Assembly: GCF_001039355.2 (NCBI RefSeq)
Contig: NW_019775694.1
Coordinates: 37,363 to 101,362 of the forward strand
DNA: 64,000 nucleotides
Direction: 5' to 3'
From: Lingula anatina
Taxonomy: Eukaryota > Brachiopoda > Lingulata > Lingulida > Lingulidae
The position numbers and the translations under genes are program-made. Positions 47,623 to 62,300 of the stretch are shown here, in pieces. The notes under the pieces were generated by a model, which did not search any database, had not been told where the DNA came from, and saw nothing but the letters and a program-made list of their open reading frames with translations. Position 1 is the stretch's first letter; every line of letters begins with the position of its first letter.

Positions 47623-50600
47623 CATGCATACACACACAGTTACAGTCAGATTGCAGATGGCTCTGGTAAAAAAAAAAAAAAAAAAAATTGTTTAGAGATA
47701 TAGGTATAATGTTAGCACTCTGAGAAATAATAAAACTATGGTGAATAAAATTTATTAAATCAATTCTAGCAACCTGATATCCAAAATTTGGATTCAAATT
47801 ATTAAGAAAATTAATAAATAAAAATGATAGCAAAATCAATAATGTCCATAAAATGCTAGCAAGAGTCCAACAAACAAAAATTTTCAAATCAGTTTTGAAA
47901 TATTCAAAAAGAACTTTCACCAAGTATTTCAGTTTTGTGACATAACAAGTAAAATTATAAAAAAATCAGGAGATGGTATTTCCCAGCAGACTGTGTGGCC
48001 TGACATGAAAAATTATGTAATTCAACAACTTCTCTTTTGCTCTGCAATTTTCCAAGAATTTTTTTTTCCGCTGAATCCAACTTTACCAATGTGCAATTAG
48101 CGGTCGGATGTGAGGTAGACATGAGCTGATCTCCAATGCTATTTCTAGAGCACAGGATTCAAACCACTGCGCATGCGCGAAAAGTGCGCTGTTTGAAATA
48201 AACAAGTTGGTGAAATTAACAAAGCCTGCTAGTGTTTACTGTCTGGTTGATTTTATTTAATTTGCTCTCTGGTGTCTTTTTTAGCATTTGGAGATTAAAA
48301 ACACAAAAGTCGTCTGGTTTCATACATGTATCGAGGCACCACGTATTGTTTGTGTGCTTATTTCTAGACAAATAAGCTTGACTACACATAACTTGTCACC
48401 TTATAACCATAATTTACCACTAACTGGATTTTTTTATTGGTATTACCTGAAATACGATCATTTACCAAACTCTTCACGTAAATGGAATATGTTTTCCATT
48501 CCAAAGTGCGCGAGCTAAGCAAAGTGCATCATATCTCCGTAAGTGTACATGTCCATTTAACATTTCAGTACCAACAAACATATGAGTTTTTTCCAATAAC
48601 TCGTATCACAGGACTTTTAAGAAAACAGATTGTTTTGAGATTTCCTTTCAGTTCTGGGATTTGAACTTCAGTCATTATGGTCTATTTTTACTACCCACGA
48701 CATACCTCTGTGAACAGAAACCATCCATTATCAATAACAGCAATCATCCTTAAAGTGTCATTTTCCAATTTTCACAATCATGGCAAAACCACCTAAGTAT
48801 CATTCCATGGATAATATAACATCATTGGGACCGGCTGAGCTCAGAAGTGCTATTATACATGTATACTGAGGGTCGTGAACCAGAAATCCCATCTGACTTG
48901 ATTCTAAAGACATGTATTGTTTTTACAGAGAAAATAACACAACTGGGCTCTCCTGGGTTCAAACCTGCTATCAAACTTCAGGTTATGAACTGGTGTTATG
49001 ACAATTCCACCTGACTTGCCTTTGCTTAGTTGAAAGAACATCTCATCAAAAACAATTAACTTTCACTGCTCCCAAGAATCATTTTCAAATGAACTTTTAT
49101 GTGCAACATGTACATAATTCTCTCTATATACATATGGTAATATAGTCTCAAGCAAAAATTGATTTGCTACCTTTGCTGTGACTTTTGCTAAACATGTGTT
49201 TGTATCAGGCCACAAGACTTTCTGAATATTATTTTTCTACTCTGTACATGTATAAAATATGTAGTGTAGTGACAGAATATCCTGATGACTTAACCTTCTC
49301 TTCAATTTTATCTCTTTTTTTCTGGAGTTAAATAGGTATTAATGACATGTCACTTAAAATAAACAAACAAACAAACAAACAAGTTAATAAATGAATGAAT
49401 AAAAGCTCCTATATTTGACTGGGCACAAGAATAATATAATAATATCCCACTTTCATGAAATATTTTTGACTAAAAACCCCTATTAAAAACCACTATTATT
49501 TATTATTATTATTTTTTTTTTTTGCCATATTCTGACCCAGAACAGCCTATTATCCCACAAGGCAATGGCCAATCAATAACCTTTTCCAGGCAATTTAACC
49601 AGTTAATCTGATACCAACATTGATGCAAATGCATCACTGTCAGGGCAGCAACATGGGGCTTAAAAGACCGCTTTGGGAAACATTTACTCAAAACAAAACA
49701 TTAAAAAAACCCTTACGCTAAGGCAAATGTGAATTATCTTTTAGAAGTATTGACCCCAAATGAACTTCAGCCTATAGTTGCTCTTAATTTTCATAAATCA
49801 AAAATTGGATTGATTTTAAATCAGGAGAAATGTTCAGTAGTCTTTTGAAATGGAGTAACACTACATTTGTGGTCTAGAACAATATATGTGCACTACATTT
49901 TTGATACAACAGAGGAACAGTATTTCATTTAATATGAACCTGCTGACTTATCATGGGTCAAATAAGACTAAAACTTTGGCTTAAAAGGTTTGACCAACTT
50001 TTGTATTTAATTTTTTTCAGTGTGTGCAAAGACTTAGAAGCTGAAGGACAAATTGAAATAAGTTCATTTGTTCAGTAAACTGTTATGAATGATCAATCAT
50101 TTTCATACTTTTTACATTTTCATAAAAAAAAAAAAAATACATTTACTCATACAAGACATCTCAATGTCCACCAGAAAGCTTCATCAGTCTATGAGGGGGA
50201 AAGGGGGGAGGGGGCAAGCCTTACTTATGATGAAATGTATCATACAAATTAAACTCCATTTAACTCTGACTGATGAACATACATGTAGAAACATCTCAAG
50301 TGAGTATAAGTTTGCCAGGGAAAATTAAAAAAGAAAAAAAAAGTCAACAGTCTTAAAACTGACCTCCACCTCTGAGACAGTCTCCAGCTCTGGCAGCACT
50401 CCAAATAATGTCTGGACATCGGTCAAGCACTGCTTTAACAAATTCTGAAATAACAGGCAAAATTACAGAACAACGTTATAAAATAATCTCTACATACTGC
50501 TACCTTTATTCTAATCATCACCTCTGTATTATATTCATAAAACTTCACAGCAGAAAGATTTGCACAACCTTATCTCCTTCCCAAATATCAGGCCTGCCAC

Positions 50601-52015
50601 TATCTTCTCACAAATTCACTCTAAATTTGCCAGAGGAATTTCATGTTCTTGCAAATTTGCTGAATTTGCTGCAAATAAGCAGCAATACAATTTTTTTGCA
50701 AACTCCTACATATATGTAGCTGCAAACTTTTAGTTTCCAGCAAATTTGCAGCAAACTTTTCATTTTGCTAAAGAATATGCCGTGGGTTATTCCCAATGTA
50801 AATTACATGTAGGCTAAAACCATGCCTTACATAGTTTATATTTCACTACTTTGCAATAAATTATTTTTATTTTAATAATTCATGTATGATGTCTGAGTAA
50901 GAGAGACACTTGCTGTGGGTATAACCCTGCGATATGTAGTTATCCAAACACTGATTATTCAAACAATATGATAATTGCACTAGCTTGTATTCTGCTTACA
51001 AGAAGTACACACTTTCCTGTATTTCAGTACGCTTCAATGCATTCCATGCTTCAAAGCACAAAATACAGACAAGCATATATCTCTAACTCAAGCATGCTTA
51101 TCCTGGTGTTCAAAATGCCAGACTTGAAAATTAAGCACACTCATGTAATACTATACTGCATACAGTGGGCGACTTGTCTCATACATGTAACTAGACAAAT
51201 AAGTAGAAGAGACGGCAAATGCTCGATCTTTACAATGGGTAAATAATTATTAACCTTTTAGTTACATAATTTTATAATCAAAAAAATTATATTTCTATAT
51301 AACATTTGCAGTGCTTTTTCAGGAAATAATAAGAGCCAAAGAACACCCTGCTTTTTAATTTTGTAGCTACCACTGCAAAATTCACAATTTTCCCCCCATT
51401 GAAAATATAGAGTAATTACCATAAATACTTACTTCCAGATGCTCGTCCTTCTTCACCTTGGGAGACAGGGCCTTGATTCTGGCCACTTTCTTGGTCTTCC
51501 CTGTGGCCGAGGGGGTGGGGGATGGAGGCTGGGGCTCTTTTTTGGGCTTCTCCACTAAAGATATCTCACTTCTCTGCATCAGCAGTGCCAGTCTGGAGAA
51601 ATGAAAAAAAAATAAGAATCACTCAATTTACTAGAACAACATGATTTGAGAATTTTCCCCAGTGTTTTGTTAATAATATTTTAGAATGTCGATTCAATAG
51701 CGGTGAAAATTTATACAGTTAGTTGGCTTCATGTAAGAAAATGCATTGTGTAAGTGTCATTTTCTATTTCCTCCCTAACATACAGCTCTATCAGTTGTTT
51801 CAGTGTTTACCACAGTAGTCCGAGTGAAAGTCCACGTGTGTGTGATTGTGTGTGTGTGTGTGTGTATGTGTGTGTGTGTGTGTGTAGTACGTGTGTCAGT
51901 GTGTTTGCATGCACTTGTAAGCATACATGTGTGTGCAGGCAAACTCTGCATTCCCTATCATGTAGCTCTATCAGTTGTTTCAGTCTCTGGAGAGCTGTCC
52001 CAGTTGCTGTCCGTG

Positions 52016-52049
<34 letters not shown>

Positions 52050-55000
52050 CGTGTGTGTGTGTGTATGTGTGTGTATGTGTGTCTGTGTGTTTGCATGTGT
52101 ATATATTTGTGTGTTGTATATATACATGTGTGCAGACAAACTCTGTATTACCTATCATGTAGCTCTATCAGTTGTTTCAGTGTTATCCACAGCAGTCCAG
52201 GTTGTAGTCCCTGGGCACCTGTCACTTTATCTGCCTTCTTATTAACTGCGTACAGCAGAGCAATATGGCTGTCTGCTGCCCCTGTCGACATACTGGTCTG
52301 GGGACGTAATGGCATATGACCATGCTCCTCAAAGGCTGGCTGGTACCTACAAATTTATATTAGAAAAATTATTATAAAGCTATAATATTAACGTTACAGT
52401 AACATTGTTCCATATATTAGTAAAACAAAATGGTAGTGGTTTAATTGACATAAAAAAATTAAAATAAATGCAGACAGATCGATGGCTATCACAACTTAAA
52501 GGTTTTGAAAATGCTTAAGTCTGCATAAAATAACAAACGAACAAACAAAAATAAATAAAGAAATAAATAAAATTAAAACCTACCATTGTAGACTGATTTC
52601 ATTATCTGAAGTGCTGACAATGCTCTTGTCAGGTGGTTTATGGATGTGTACAGGGCTCAGGGTCCCTGGGGGTGTGACGGGTGCCAAGGGGGTTCCGTCT
52701 GGCTGCTGGTCAATAGGGATCACCAGATTCCCAGCGTAATTCTTGGCGATAATTTCCACATTTGTAGGGCTGACATCTGGTGGCAGGTCAAGTTGTAATG
52801 CAGCAGGTGGATAGATGGCGCAACATTCTGCTGAGTACACTTGCAGGGCAGAAGTGAAGAACTGATGCATGCTGGTTAGACGTAAAGCAATTGGTCCGCT
52901 GAGGACAGTTGATCTCACCACGTCGTGATTTAAGGCGATGTCAAATTCTGCATGGCTGAAGAATCCTAAGCCAAATTCAGAACCAAGATCGCTTGTAGTG
53001 TTTGGTGGCTCCCTCTGGTGTTCGTTTTCCTTCTTGGCAGATGCAGATATCACTGTGGCTGTGCTGCACATACGCTGCAGGATAGCCTGGTAGCCTAAAA
53101 AACAAAACAAAAACAACTGAATATATATTTTGTATGAGCGAACAAAATGACTACCATATCAAATTCAAACTGACATATGTACATAACTAAACCATTTGCC
53201 TTTTACAAAATTCAAGATCAATATTTGTTCAGTTCAATAAATGACTGAGAGGGTTGTCTGAATCAATTCTTATCAAAATTATACAGTTGTTTGTAACCCC
53301 CAAGAGAAAAAAATTGTCTGATAATTACATTTAATTATTACTACAGTTTGTAGTGCAGATAGGGATCAAGCCACCATGCCAAGGCAACCTGCATACATGT
53401 TGGAGATTGAGAGTAGGTGCCAGTGAAATGTATAATTGTAAATAAATGACATAATTATCAAAGGTGGCTCGAATTTTACCCAGGAGATGGGTCCAGCTGA
53501 TGCCCTTGGCTTCTTCCCTGGCTTTATTGATTTCATCTTGGTAAGTTTCCACCACCTGCTGCACCTCAAGGCTCTCCACCAAGGGAGCCATCTCCTCCTC
53601 TATAGCATCTATATGTGAAAATAAAAAAAAGAAACATTTTAACACGTTTTTCTCACTTTTTTTTTTATTTCACTCCACAAAGAAGCTGAAAAACTACAAT
53701 GAAATAATTAAATAATGAATATATGAATTAAAAATTTTCAAAAAATAAATAATTAACCAATTACAAATACAACAAATGTAAAATAGGACTTCATGCAGTG
53801 CAACATATAACATTTCACACACATAAAAAAAAGGTATAAATATCCATAGCATAGACAATCTAAAATCTAATACCTTATTGATAAACAAGTCAACCCTATC
53901 TATGAAGACTACATCATACTGATTTCAACACGTATATAAATATATATCAAGTATTATAGGGTACTTTACAGGTCAGTCTCCAGAATGTACCTGTTAGTAA
54001 TTATAAAGTTTAAGAGCTACCATTTCAGTTGAATTTTAACCTGTTAAAAGAGTCTATAAAACCCAATATGAATTTTCATTATGCAAACCACGGTTCAATT
54101 CCTGCAGGGTAAACTTGAGAAAATTATCCACATTAAACGAATCAAAGGATTTCCTTCTGACAGAAATTGGGACCCAGCCTGTGACAATGTCATACACCTA
54201 GAAAGTACTAGTGACACCAAATTAACCCATATGTGCACACACAGTCATTTTCAGCATATTCGTCTCTAATAATTTGACAAACATGACACCAGTGTCATGC
54301 TAGAAGATGCATTACTTCGTCTATTAAAAGACAGAACCTTATTTGACAGGTTAAAAAAATAATTCGACATGAAATCATGTAATCAATCAGTAATGTGATA
54401 CTGGTAAAGGTGGCGTGTATCAGGCTTCTTGAGCTGTTTATCACATTTGTCTTTTGACTCTGAAAGGCCACTGTAGGCATCATCCAATAAATTCAGATAA
54501 TAAAGAAGTTCATGCAGTACAAAGTCTGCAGAGTACATACACATAATATATTTTATTGACTTAATCTCGTTCCAACCCAGATTACCTACAGTATAATATT
54601 ACAATCACGCAAAGTTCAAGGGGAACTATATTGACAATATTCAAAGAACACAGATCTACTTATGCTAAAAGGCAATAAAAATTATTTTAGAAATATCAAG
54701 AGACCCTGATTCATTTGATTGCAGAAATTGTTTACACATCTTTCCCCTCTGAATAACTCTCTATGATAAAAAAATGTCATAAAAATTTGTGAAGATTTTA
54801 AAAAATATTTTGCCTACTTTCAAAACAAACCAACCAACACCAACAAAAACATTCAACTCCATTGCTGTCAGAAAAAATAAAGTAAACTTACTTTTATAAA
54901 CTTTCTTCTTCTCCCCAAACACATAGGAGCTGATGAGATCAAGAACAGCAAAATCTGGGATGTCCTGCTGCGCCTTTGCGGAGAGAGGTTGTGACGTTAC

Positions 55001-57579
55001 GCTGACATCACCAGGCAATAACAGGCGTGCTCGCTGCGCCTGTCCCGCAGCTGCCGCACACCTTATGGCTACCCATGCAGCACGCCGTTCCTTGTCCCTC
55101 TCACCCTCAGTGGGTTCTTTGGCCGGCTTCAACTTGGTCTTCTCCTTCTTACTCTGAAAAAGAACAGGAACCTTGGCAAATTTATTTCTACCCGAAAAAG
55201 TTCTGCTCACATAATCTGATATGTGAATCTTCACTTACCAGCATCGTCTATGTTTTAATTTGATATGTCCAGTAAAAAAAAAACAGAAAAAAATGATAAT
55301 TATATATACATGTATATATAATATTATATTATAAAATTTATATAATATGTACCGGTACATGTATGTATTACATACATACATACATGTATGTATTACATTG
55401 ATATCTATACTCCCTAATTTCTGTCTACTCTGGGTTATACCTCAGAAATTAAATAATATTCCTTTTCTTCTTTCAAACCCACTTCTTTATACCAAATCTT
55501 CCTCACTGACAAGTAGAAATCTACTTACCTTGACTCCCTTCTTGGACTTCTTCCCACTGCTACCAGTTTTCACAGAGCTCACTTCATCCCCGCTCTCCCC
55601 GGCCGATTCGACCACTGACCCCTCGGGGACAGTCAGGGTGTCCTCAGTGGTCACTCCCTGGGGGACCACCCCCGAGGAGGACAGGTAGACCAGGGCGATC
55701 TCCAGGTAACCCTGACGGATTAAGCTGGAAAAAAGAATAAAACAAAATGTAAAGACATGAAATAAAATAAACAAAATAACATGAAATTAACTCAAATAAA
55801 ATAAATAAAATATTAAAATAAAATATGTAGTACAATAAATTTAGAGACCTTCTCCACCAAAGCTGATGCAGTTTAGGGGACCAATGGTTGTTAAACTTTT
55901 AAACTTCACATTGTTAATTTTCCTTTATTGCCAAGATATACCCTGGTATCCAAAAAACAATAGGAATATTACAATATACTAAACCTGTATTTGAGCTGTT
56001 TTATACAGCTACCAAACTTTAATAGCTTAAGGTCTCCAGTTTCTGAGATCTTTATGACATTTTTATAGCTTCTCATAATAACAAATGACAAAAATTAACT
56101 CATTGAATTTCTTGAAAATAAACAAATTCAGTATGATAGCTTTATCCTCACCCCAAGTCATGGTCAAAAGCATAACTAGTCCGTATGGCGTCCAGAAGAG
56201 TGGACACTACTGCCCGGGCCTGGTACTTGCCTAGATTGAACAGCTGACGCTGCACTTTACCTGATACAAAGAAAAAAACAACACAAAAACGAATAAAATG
56301 AAATCAACTGAAAGGATAATACTGTGTCCTTTATATTTGCAACTTAATAGTTAATTGGTTTGTGCAAGTTCTCAAAGATGTCTGTTCAAGTAATACAGTC
56401 ATGTAATGGGGAAAACTTTGGAGATACTACTGAAGGTCAGGAGGACCTAGAATATAAGAAATCTGCAGGTCCTCCCAATTCTGTACATGTCCAAACAAAG
56501 TATTTTATTTCCATAAGCCTATGTTTACATGTGATACATTATTATTTATATATTGCATGTAAATAATAAATGCTGCCAGTCCAGAGGACCTGCAATATCA
56601 AAAATTTTGCAAGTCTTTTGGCATTTCAGGTGGTCATGACCTGTCAGGCAGGCAGTTTCCTCATGTCTGGTATGAAAACTTTACCCATATTGAACACAGC
56701 TTATCATATTGAAAACATCTTATCCATGTTGATCACATCTTACCCATATATAATACATCTTACCAATAATGAACACATATCTTACCCATATTGTACACAT
56801 CTCACCCATATGGAGCATATCTTATAATTATCCACACTGAGCACATTTTACAAATATTGAGCACATCTTACCCATACTGAATATATCTTACCCATATTGA
56901 GCACATCTTACCCATACTGAACATATTTTACCCATACTGAGCACATCTTACCCATATTGAACACATCTTACCCATATTGAGCAGGATCTCAGCCTCCAGA
57001 CTTGCCTCTCTCAGGGAAGTCACCTTGCAGAGCTCTAGTGCTGTGGTCAAGACACCCAGGGCTGATGTCCACCTCTCAACAATATCCTCTGACCTGTTAA
57101 AGGGAAGAAATAAGACATTAAACATTATCTCATGGCATAAAATTGGATACCAGCCTAAAATCAATTCTATACGAAATGTCATATTGTGATGCATGAAACA
57201 TATGGCATTTGTCACTGCACTGACTAAAGCTTCAGCAGCTGGGTTTTACATGTAAAGCTAAATGCCACTGAATACCAATAAATCCATGATAATCTTACAT
57301 GCCATTACCTTTCATTATAATCTACACTTTAAAGGAAAAGCTTTATATAAACTAAAAAGCTTCCTTCAAATCTGCAGCCAGGACAATTCTTACCCAGCAT
57401 TCCTTGCGGCATTTCTGGCCATGGCGTGGCCAATCCTGAGCTTTATCTGTGCCAGGAGCAGGATGTGAGGGAGGAAGGTATTGGTCATTGGAGGGAGAGG
57501 CGCACTGTGCCACGCGGCTCCTCCTGCTGGGTAGTAGTGCTCTATCTTCTCTCCCAGTGCTTGGATCTGAAAAGGAGCC

Positions 57580-57640
<61 letters not shown>

Positions 57641-59271
57641 CTTTCATCATTATCATCATCACAATAATCATAAGAGGAAGAAGAAGGACTATCATCATCA
57701 TAATTCTAATAATAATAATGACAACAAAAAATATTTTAGGTGAAAAACAGAATGTTCTAATGTTGGAATATTTACTACAATATGTGTTTAAAAATCACCA
57801 TTATAACGAGTTCTGATCTAATCCTCTATATCATAGCATTGCCATAAGCATGTTTAGATTTTGAATCACAAGACTGAGATTTTTTTAAATTAAAATCCCT
57901 GGGGTGAGCAATGTCTGTTACCTGTGCCAGGAGAAGTTTCTGGGCAGCCAGGTACTCCTTAACAGTCTTCTCAGTGATGTCCACTCTGTCCTTGCCTAAA
58001 GGAGTGGCCGCAGTGGTTATATCAGTCAGCATCACCATTGCCGTGGTCTGGAGTAACTGACCACTGGTGGACAACACTATGCTGGACAGAAGGGCAAGTA
58101 TGTCCTGAAAAGATTCAATATTCCTTTATTAGTGCATCATTTATATATTATCAATCTGTGGCAAGTTTTTTTTACTGGCCACCAGGGTCTTAAAATCCAT
58201 CTATGATGTCACAAACTACAAAGATAATGGATTGCTTATAAAAGTACATAACATGTGTATCCTAAAGCAAATCCAGAACAAAAAAGACAATCCAATTTTA
58301 AACAATCAAAGACTATACATGTACAGTTCAAGTACTAGTGCAACTGCTATCATATTATTAATAATAAACAATTATTCATTTTTTGTGATAGAAGCATGAT
58401 TAACACTTGAACAGTTTGTTCAAAATGGAGCTGCTTTCATTTTTTCCACCTCCACACGGCACCTCCTCCACTCCAAAACTTTTTCCACAGTGACCATCAA
58501 AAACACATTTTGGGGCCACATTAAACATTGTTAAAGATAATAAACATTAAAAGTTACCTTTAGCATATCAATATTATCATCAGAACTCTTCCCTTCCATG
58601 ATGTTCAACAGGACTCCCTGCATGAGAAATTCGGCCTGCATCTCCACATCTCCGCAGGCCTCGGCCTCAGCATATCCCTCCACACAGTACTGCCTGCAGT
58701 CTCCCAGCTCCACATGGACACTGCGGTATGGTCCTTTATATAACAAACACAGGGATTTCATAAAAATCACATCACACCATATTCATATAGAAATTATATG
58801 ACAGTACATTTATTCAAAATTAGGTAACATTTCTTTAATAACTGTTGTCTAATTCTTACAAAGCTTAAACTTGGCATTTATAATAATATTCTCCTTAGAC
58901 AGGGTCTAATCATCTTAATTTTTGTCTCAAGGAAAAAACAGTGTCCATGTAGTAAATGAACAAATTTCTACAAACTTAGTGGCCTAGCTGGCTTCAATTT
59001 TACTGGCATTTGGCACGGAGACAATGCATAATGTGTGGAGACATTGCACATGTACCCAGTACATGTATAATGCAAATGCCTCCATTTTTTTAATGTACCA
59101 CATTGTTCTGATACCTTTCACGTCTCCCATGCCTCGGACCTCACACATCAGACTCTTCACCAGAGCCAGGCGACAGTTCAACCACANAGAGGCGCACTGT
59201 GCCACGCGGCTCCTCCTGCTGGGTAGTAGTGCTCTATCTTCTCTCCCAGTGCTTGGATCTGAAAAGGAGCC

Positions 59272-59332
<61 letters not shown>

Positions 59333-62300
59333 CTTTCATCATTATCATCATCACAATAATCATAAGAGGAAGAAGAAGGACTATCATCATCATAATTCTA
59401 ATAATAATAATGACAACAAAAAATATTTTAGGTGAAAAACAGAATGTTCTAATGTTGGAATATTTACTACAATATGTGTTTAAAAATCACCATTATAACG
59501 AGTTCTGATCTAATCCTCTATATCATAGCATTGCCATAAGCATGTTTAGATTTTGAATCACAAGACTGAGATTTTTTTAAATTAAAATCCCTGGGGTGAG
59601 CAATGTCTGTTACCTGTGCCAGGAGAAGTTTCTGGGCAGCCAGGTACTCCTTAACAGTCTTCTCAGTGATGTCCACTCTGTCCTTGCCTAAAGGAGTGGC
59701 CGCAGTGGTTATATCAGTCAGCATCACCATTGCCGTGGTCTGGAGTAACTGACCACTGGAGGACAACACTATGCTGGACAGAAGGGCAAGTATGTCCTGA
59801 AAAGATTCAATATTCCTTTATTAGTGCATCATTTATATATTATCAATCTGTGGCAAGTTTTTTTTACTGGCCACCAGGGTCTTAAAATCCATCTATGATG
59901 TCACAAACTACAAAGATAATGGATTGCTTATAAAAGTACATAACATGTGTATCCTAAAGCAAATCCAGAACAAAAAAGACAATCCAATTTTAAACAATCA
60001 AAGACTATACATGTACAGTTCAAGTACTAGTGCAACTGCTATCATATTATTAATAATAAACAATTATTCATTTTTTGTGATAGAAGCATGATTAACACTT
60101 GAACAGTTTGTTCAAAATGGAGCTGCTTTCATTTTTTCCACCTCCACACGGCACCTCCTCCACTCCAAAACTTTTTCCACAGTGACCATCAAAAACACAT
60201 TTTGGGGCCACATTAAACATTGTTAAAGATAATAAACATTAAAAGTTACCTTTAGCATATCAATATTATCATCAGAACTCTTCCCTTCCATGATGTTCAA
60301 CAGGACTCCCTGCATGAGAAATTCGGCCTGCATCTCCACATCTCCGCAGGCCTCGGCCTCAGCATATCCCTCCACACAGTACTGCCTGCAGTCTCCCAGC
60401 TCCACATGGACACTGCGGTATGGTCCTTTATATAACAAACACAGGGATTTCATAAAAATCACATCACACCATATTCATATAGAAATTATATGACAGTACA
60501 TTTATTCAAAATTAGGTAACATTTCTTTAATAACTGTTGTCTAATTCTTACAAAGCTTAAACTTGGCATTTATAATAATATTCTCCTTAGACAGGGTCTA
60601 ATCATCTTAATTTTTGTCTCAAGGAAAAAACAGTGTCCATGTAGTAAATGAACAAATTTCTACAAACTTAGTGGCCTAGCTGGCTTCAATTTTACTGGCA
60701 TTTGGCACGGAGACAATGCATAATGTGTGGAGACATTGCACATGTACCCAGTACATGTATAATGCAAATGCCTCCATTTTTTTAATGTACCACATTGTTC
60801 TGATACCTTTCACGTCTCCCATGCCTCGGACCTCACACATCAGACTCTTCACCAGAGCCAGGCGACAGTTCAACCACAGGCGAGCATCTAGACGAGAGCG
60901 ACTCTGAAAGTTCTGGAACTGGAATTGACTGTTCTCTATCTGGGTCAACTGGATATTGGCAGTTCCAGTTGCATGACGACTGCTCCTCATGGAGGAAGGC
61001 CTGTAATTTAATTTTCAAAAATTCATGACTTTTCCTGTTGATGAAACATTAGACATTAAGTGAAAAGCAATAGGTTAGTTTTTTTTCTTTTGGGGCATTT
61101 ATATTTCATTAATTTCTGATAGAATTCACTAAATTTGATGAAATGCAGCATTTTTACTATAAATCCTTATTGCTTATAATGACAGAAATCAAAGCAACAC
61201 TTCAAAAGCTAATTTAGTTGCCAAAAGGGATGTCTGTTAAGTGAAAATGTGTGATAAATGAACCTGATTTGTTCTGTGCATAAAACAAGCCTTTTAAAAC
61301 AGTAATTTTTCAATATGCGATACATGTGCTGAACAATATGATGCATGTTTGCTCTAAGTATAAAAAGTGCATTCAATTTGTTTTTTTTTTTAAACAAGTT
61401 GACATTTAAATGTGCATGTGTTTCTTCTATTCTAAATCACAGAGAATCTGAAAATTGCAAATAATGGATTGATTGTGCAATCTAGAAAACTTGGAAAACA
61501 CTATTATATATATATCATTCTTTAATTACACACTTTTGTGTGAGACAAGTACATGTACTGGGCACATGTATATGTAGGTATGTGTTAAAGACCTAATCCT
61601 ATTGTGTAAATTCACCTTATTAATTCAAATTAGAGGGTGTACCTTGGAGGCATCCTGACATGTAGAATATATATAAATATTAAAACAGTGAATGTTGGTT
61701 CTAATTTGTTCATTTTAATGATTATGTCTAAAATTTTGTTTCTGGCAAAACATGAGTCACCCAACGTAAGGATCTATATTTGCATGGGTACCCACATGCT
61801 TATGGTCACATACATGTAAGATGGACAAAATCATTATAGACCTTTGTTTTTAGCACAACACAGGTTGCCCCCTAAAAACAAAAATAAAACAAATGCATGT
61901 CATTCAATTTGAGTCAGGATACCTCTGAGATCCAATACCCCCCCCCCCCCCCCTCTGTCAGTATTTGGAAACACAATGCCAGACACGATGCACTTGCAAA
62001 CATTTCACAACACAGCAATCGATTGCAATACATTTGCCAAACCATACACCCACTTACTCCTTGAATCTACTGGTTTTCAAGATAGATTCCCTGTAATGCG
62101 TTTTTACATCAAAAGGTTAGTTGAATGCGTGATGAAATTGTGAATGAACTTCAATTTACATGAAGATTGCAACACTTTTGAAAATACAGGCATGACTGTT
62201 AAACATTGAAAAGAAACACAGACAATTTTTTTCATTTAGAACAATTAGGAATTATAGATCAGAAGGAACAAATACAATAAAATGATCATGCAATGAAACT

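Larger units (their letters stand above)
57495..59186. repeat. 1692-bp contig overlap, left copy
   Basis: Repeated at 59188-60879 with offset 1692 and essentially identical, including introns. Ends at the N at 59187. Confidence 0.92.
59188..60879. repeat. 1692-bp contig overlap, right copy
   Basis: Starts inside exon 5 immediately after the N. Together with the left copy it breaks exon order, so the gene can only be read by discarding one copy. Confidence 0.92.

Noticed and set aside
51754-52319. Overlapping ORFs rich in Cys/Val or Thr/His
   Set aside because: Created by GT/CA microsatellites and by the antisense of exon 12; not genes.
56679-56985. CRISPR-like array of short repeats
   Set aside because: Units abut directly with no spacers, and the locus is an intron of a eukaryotic gene.
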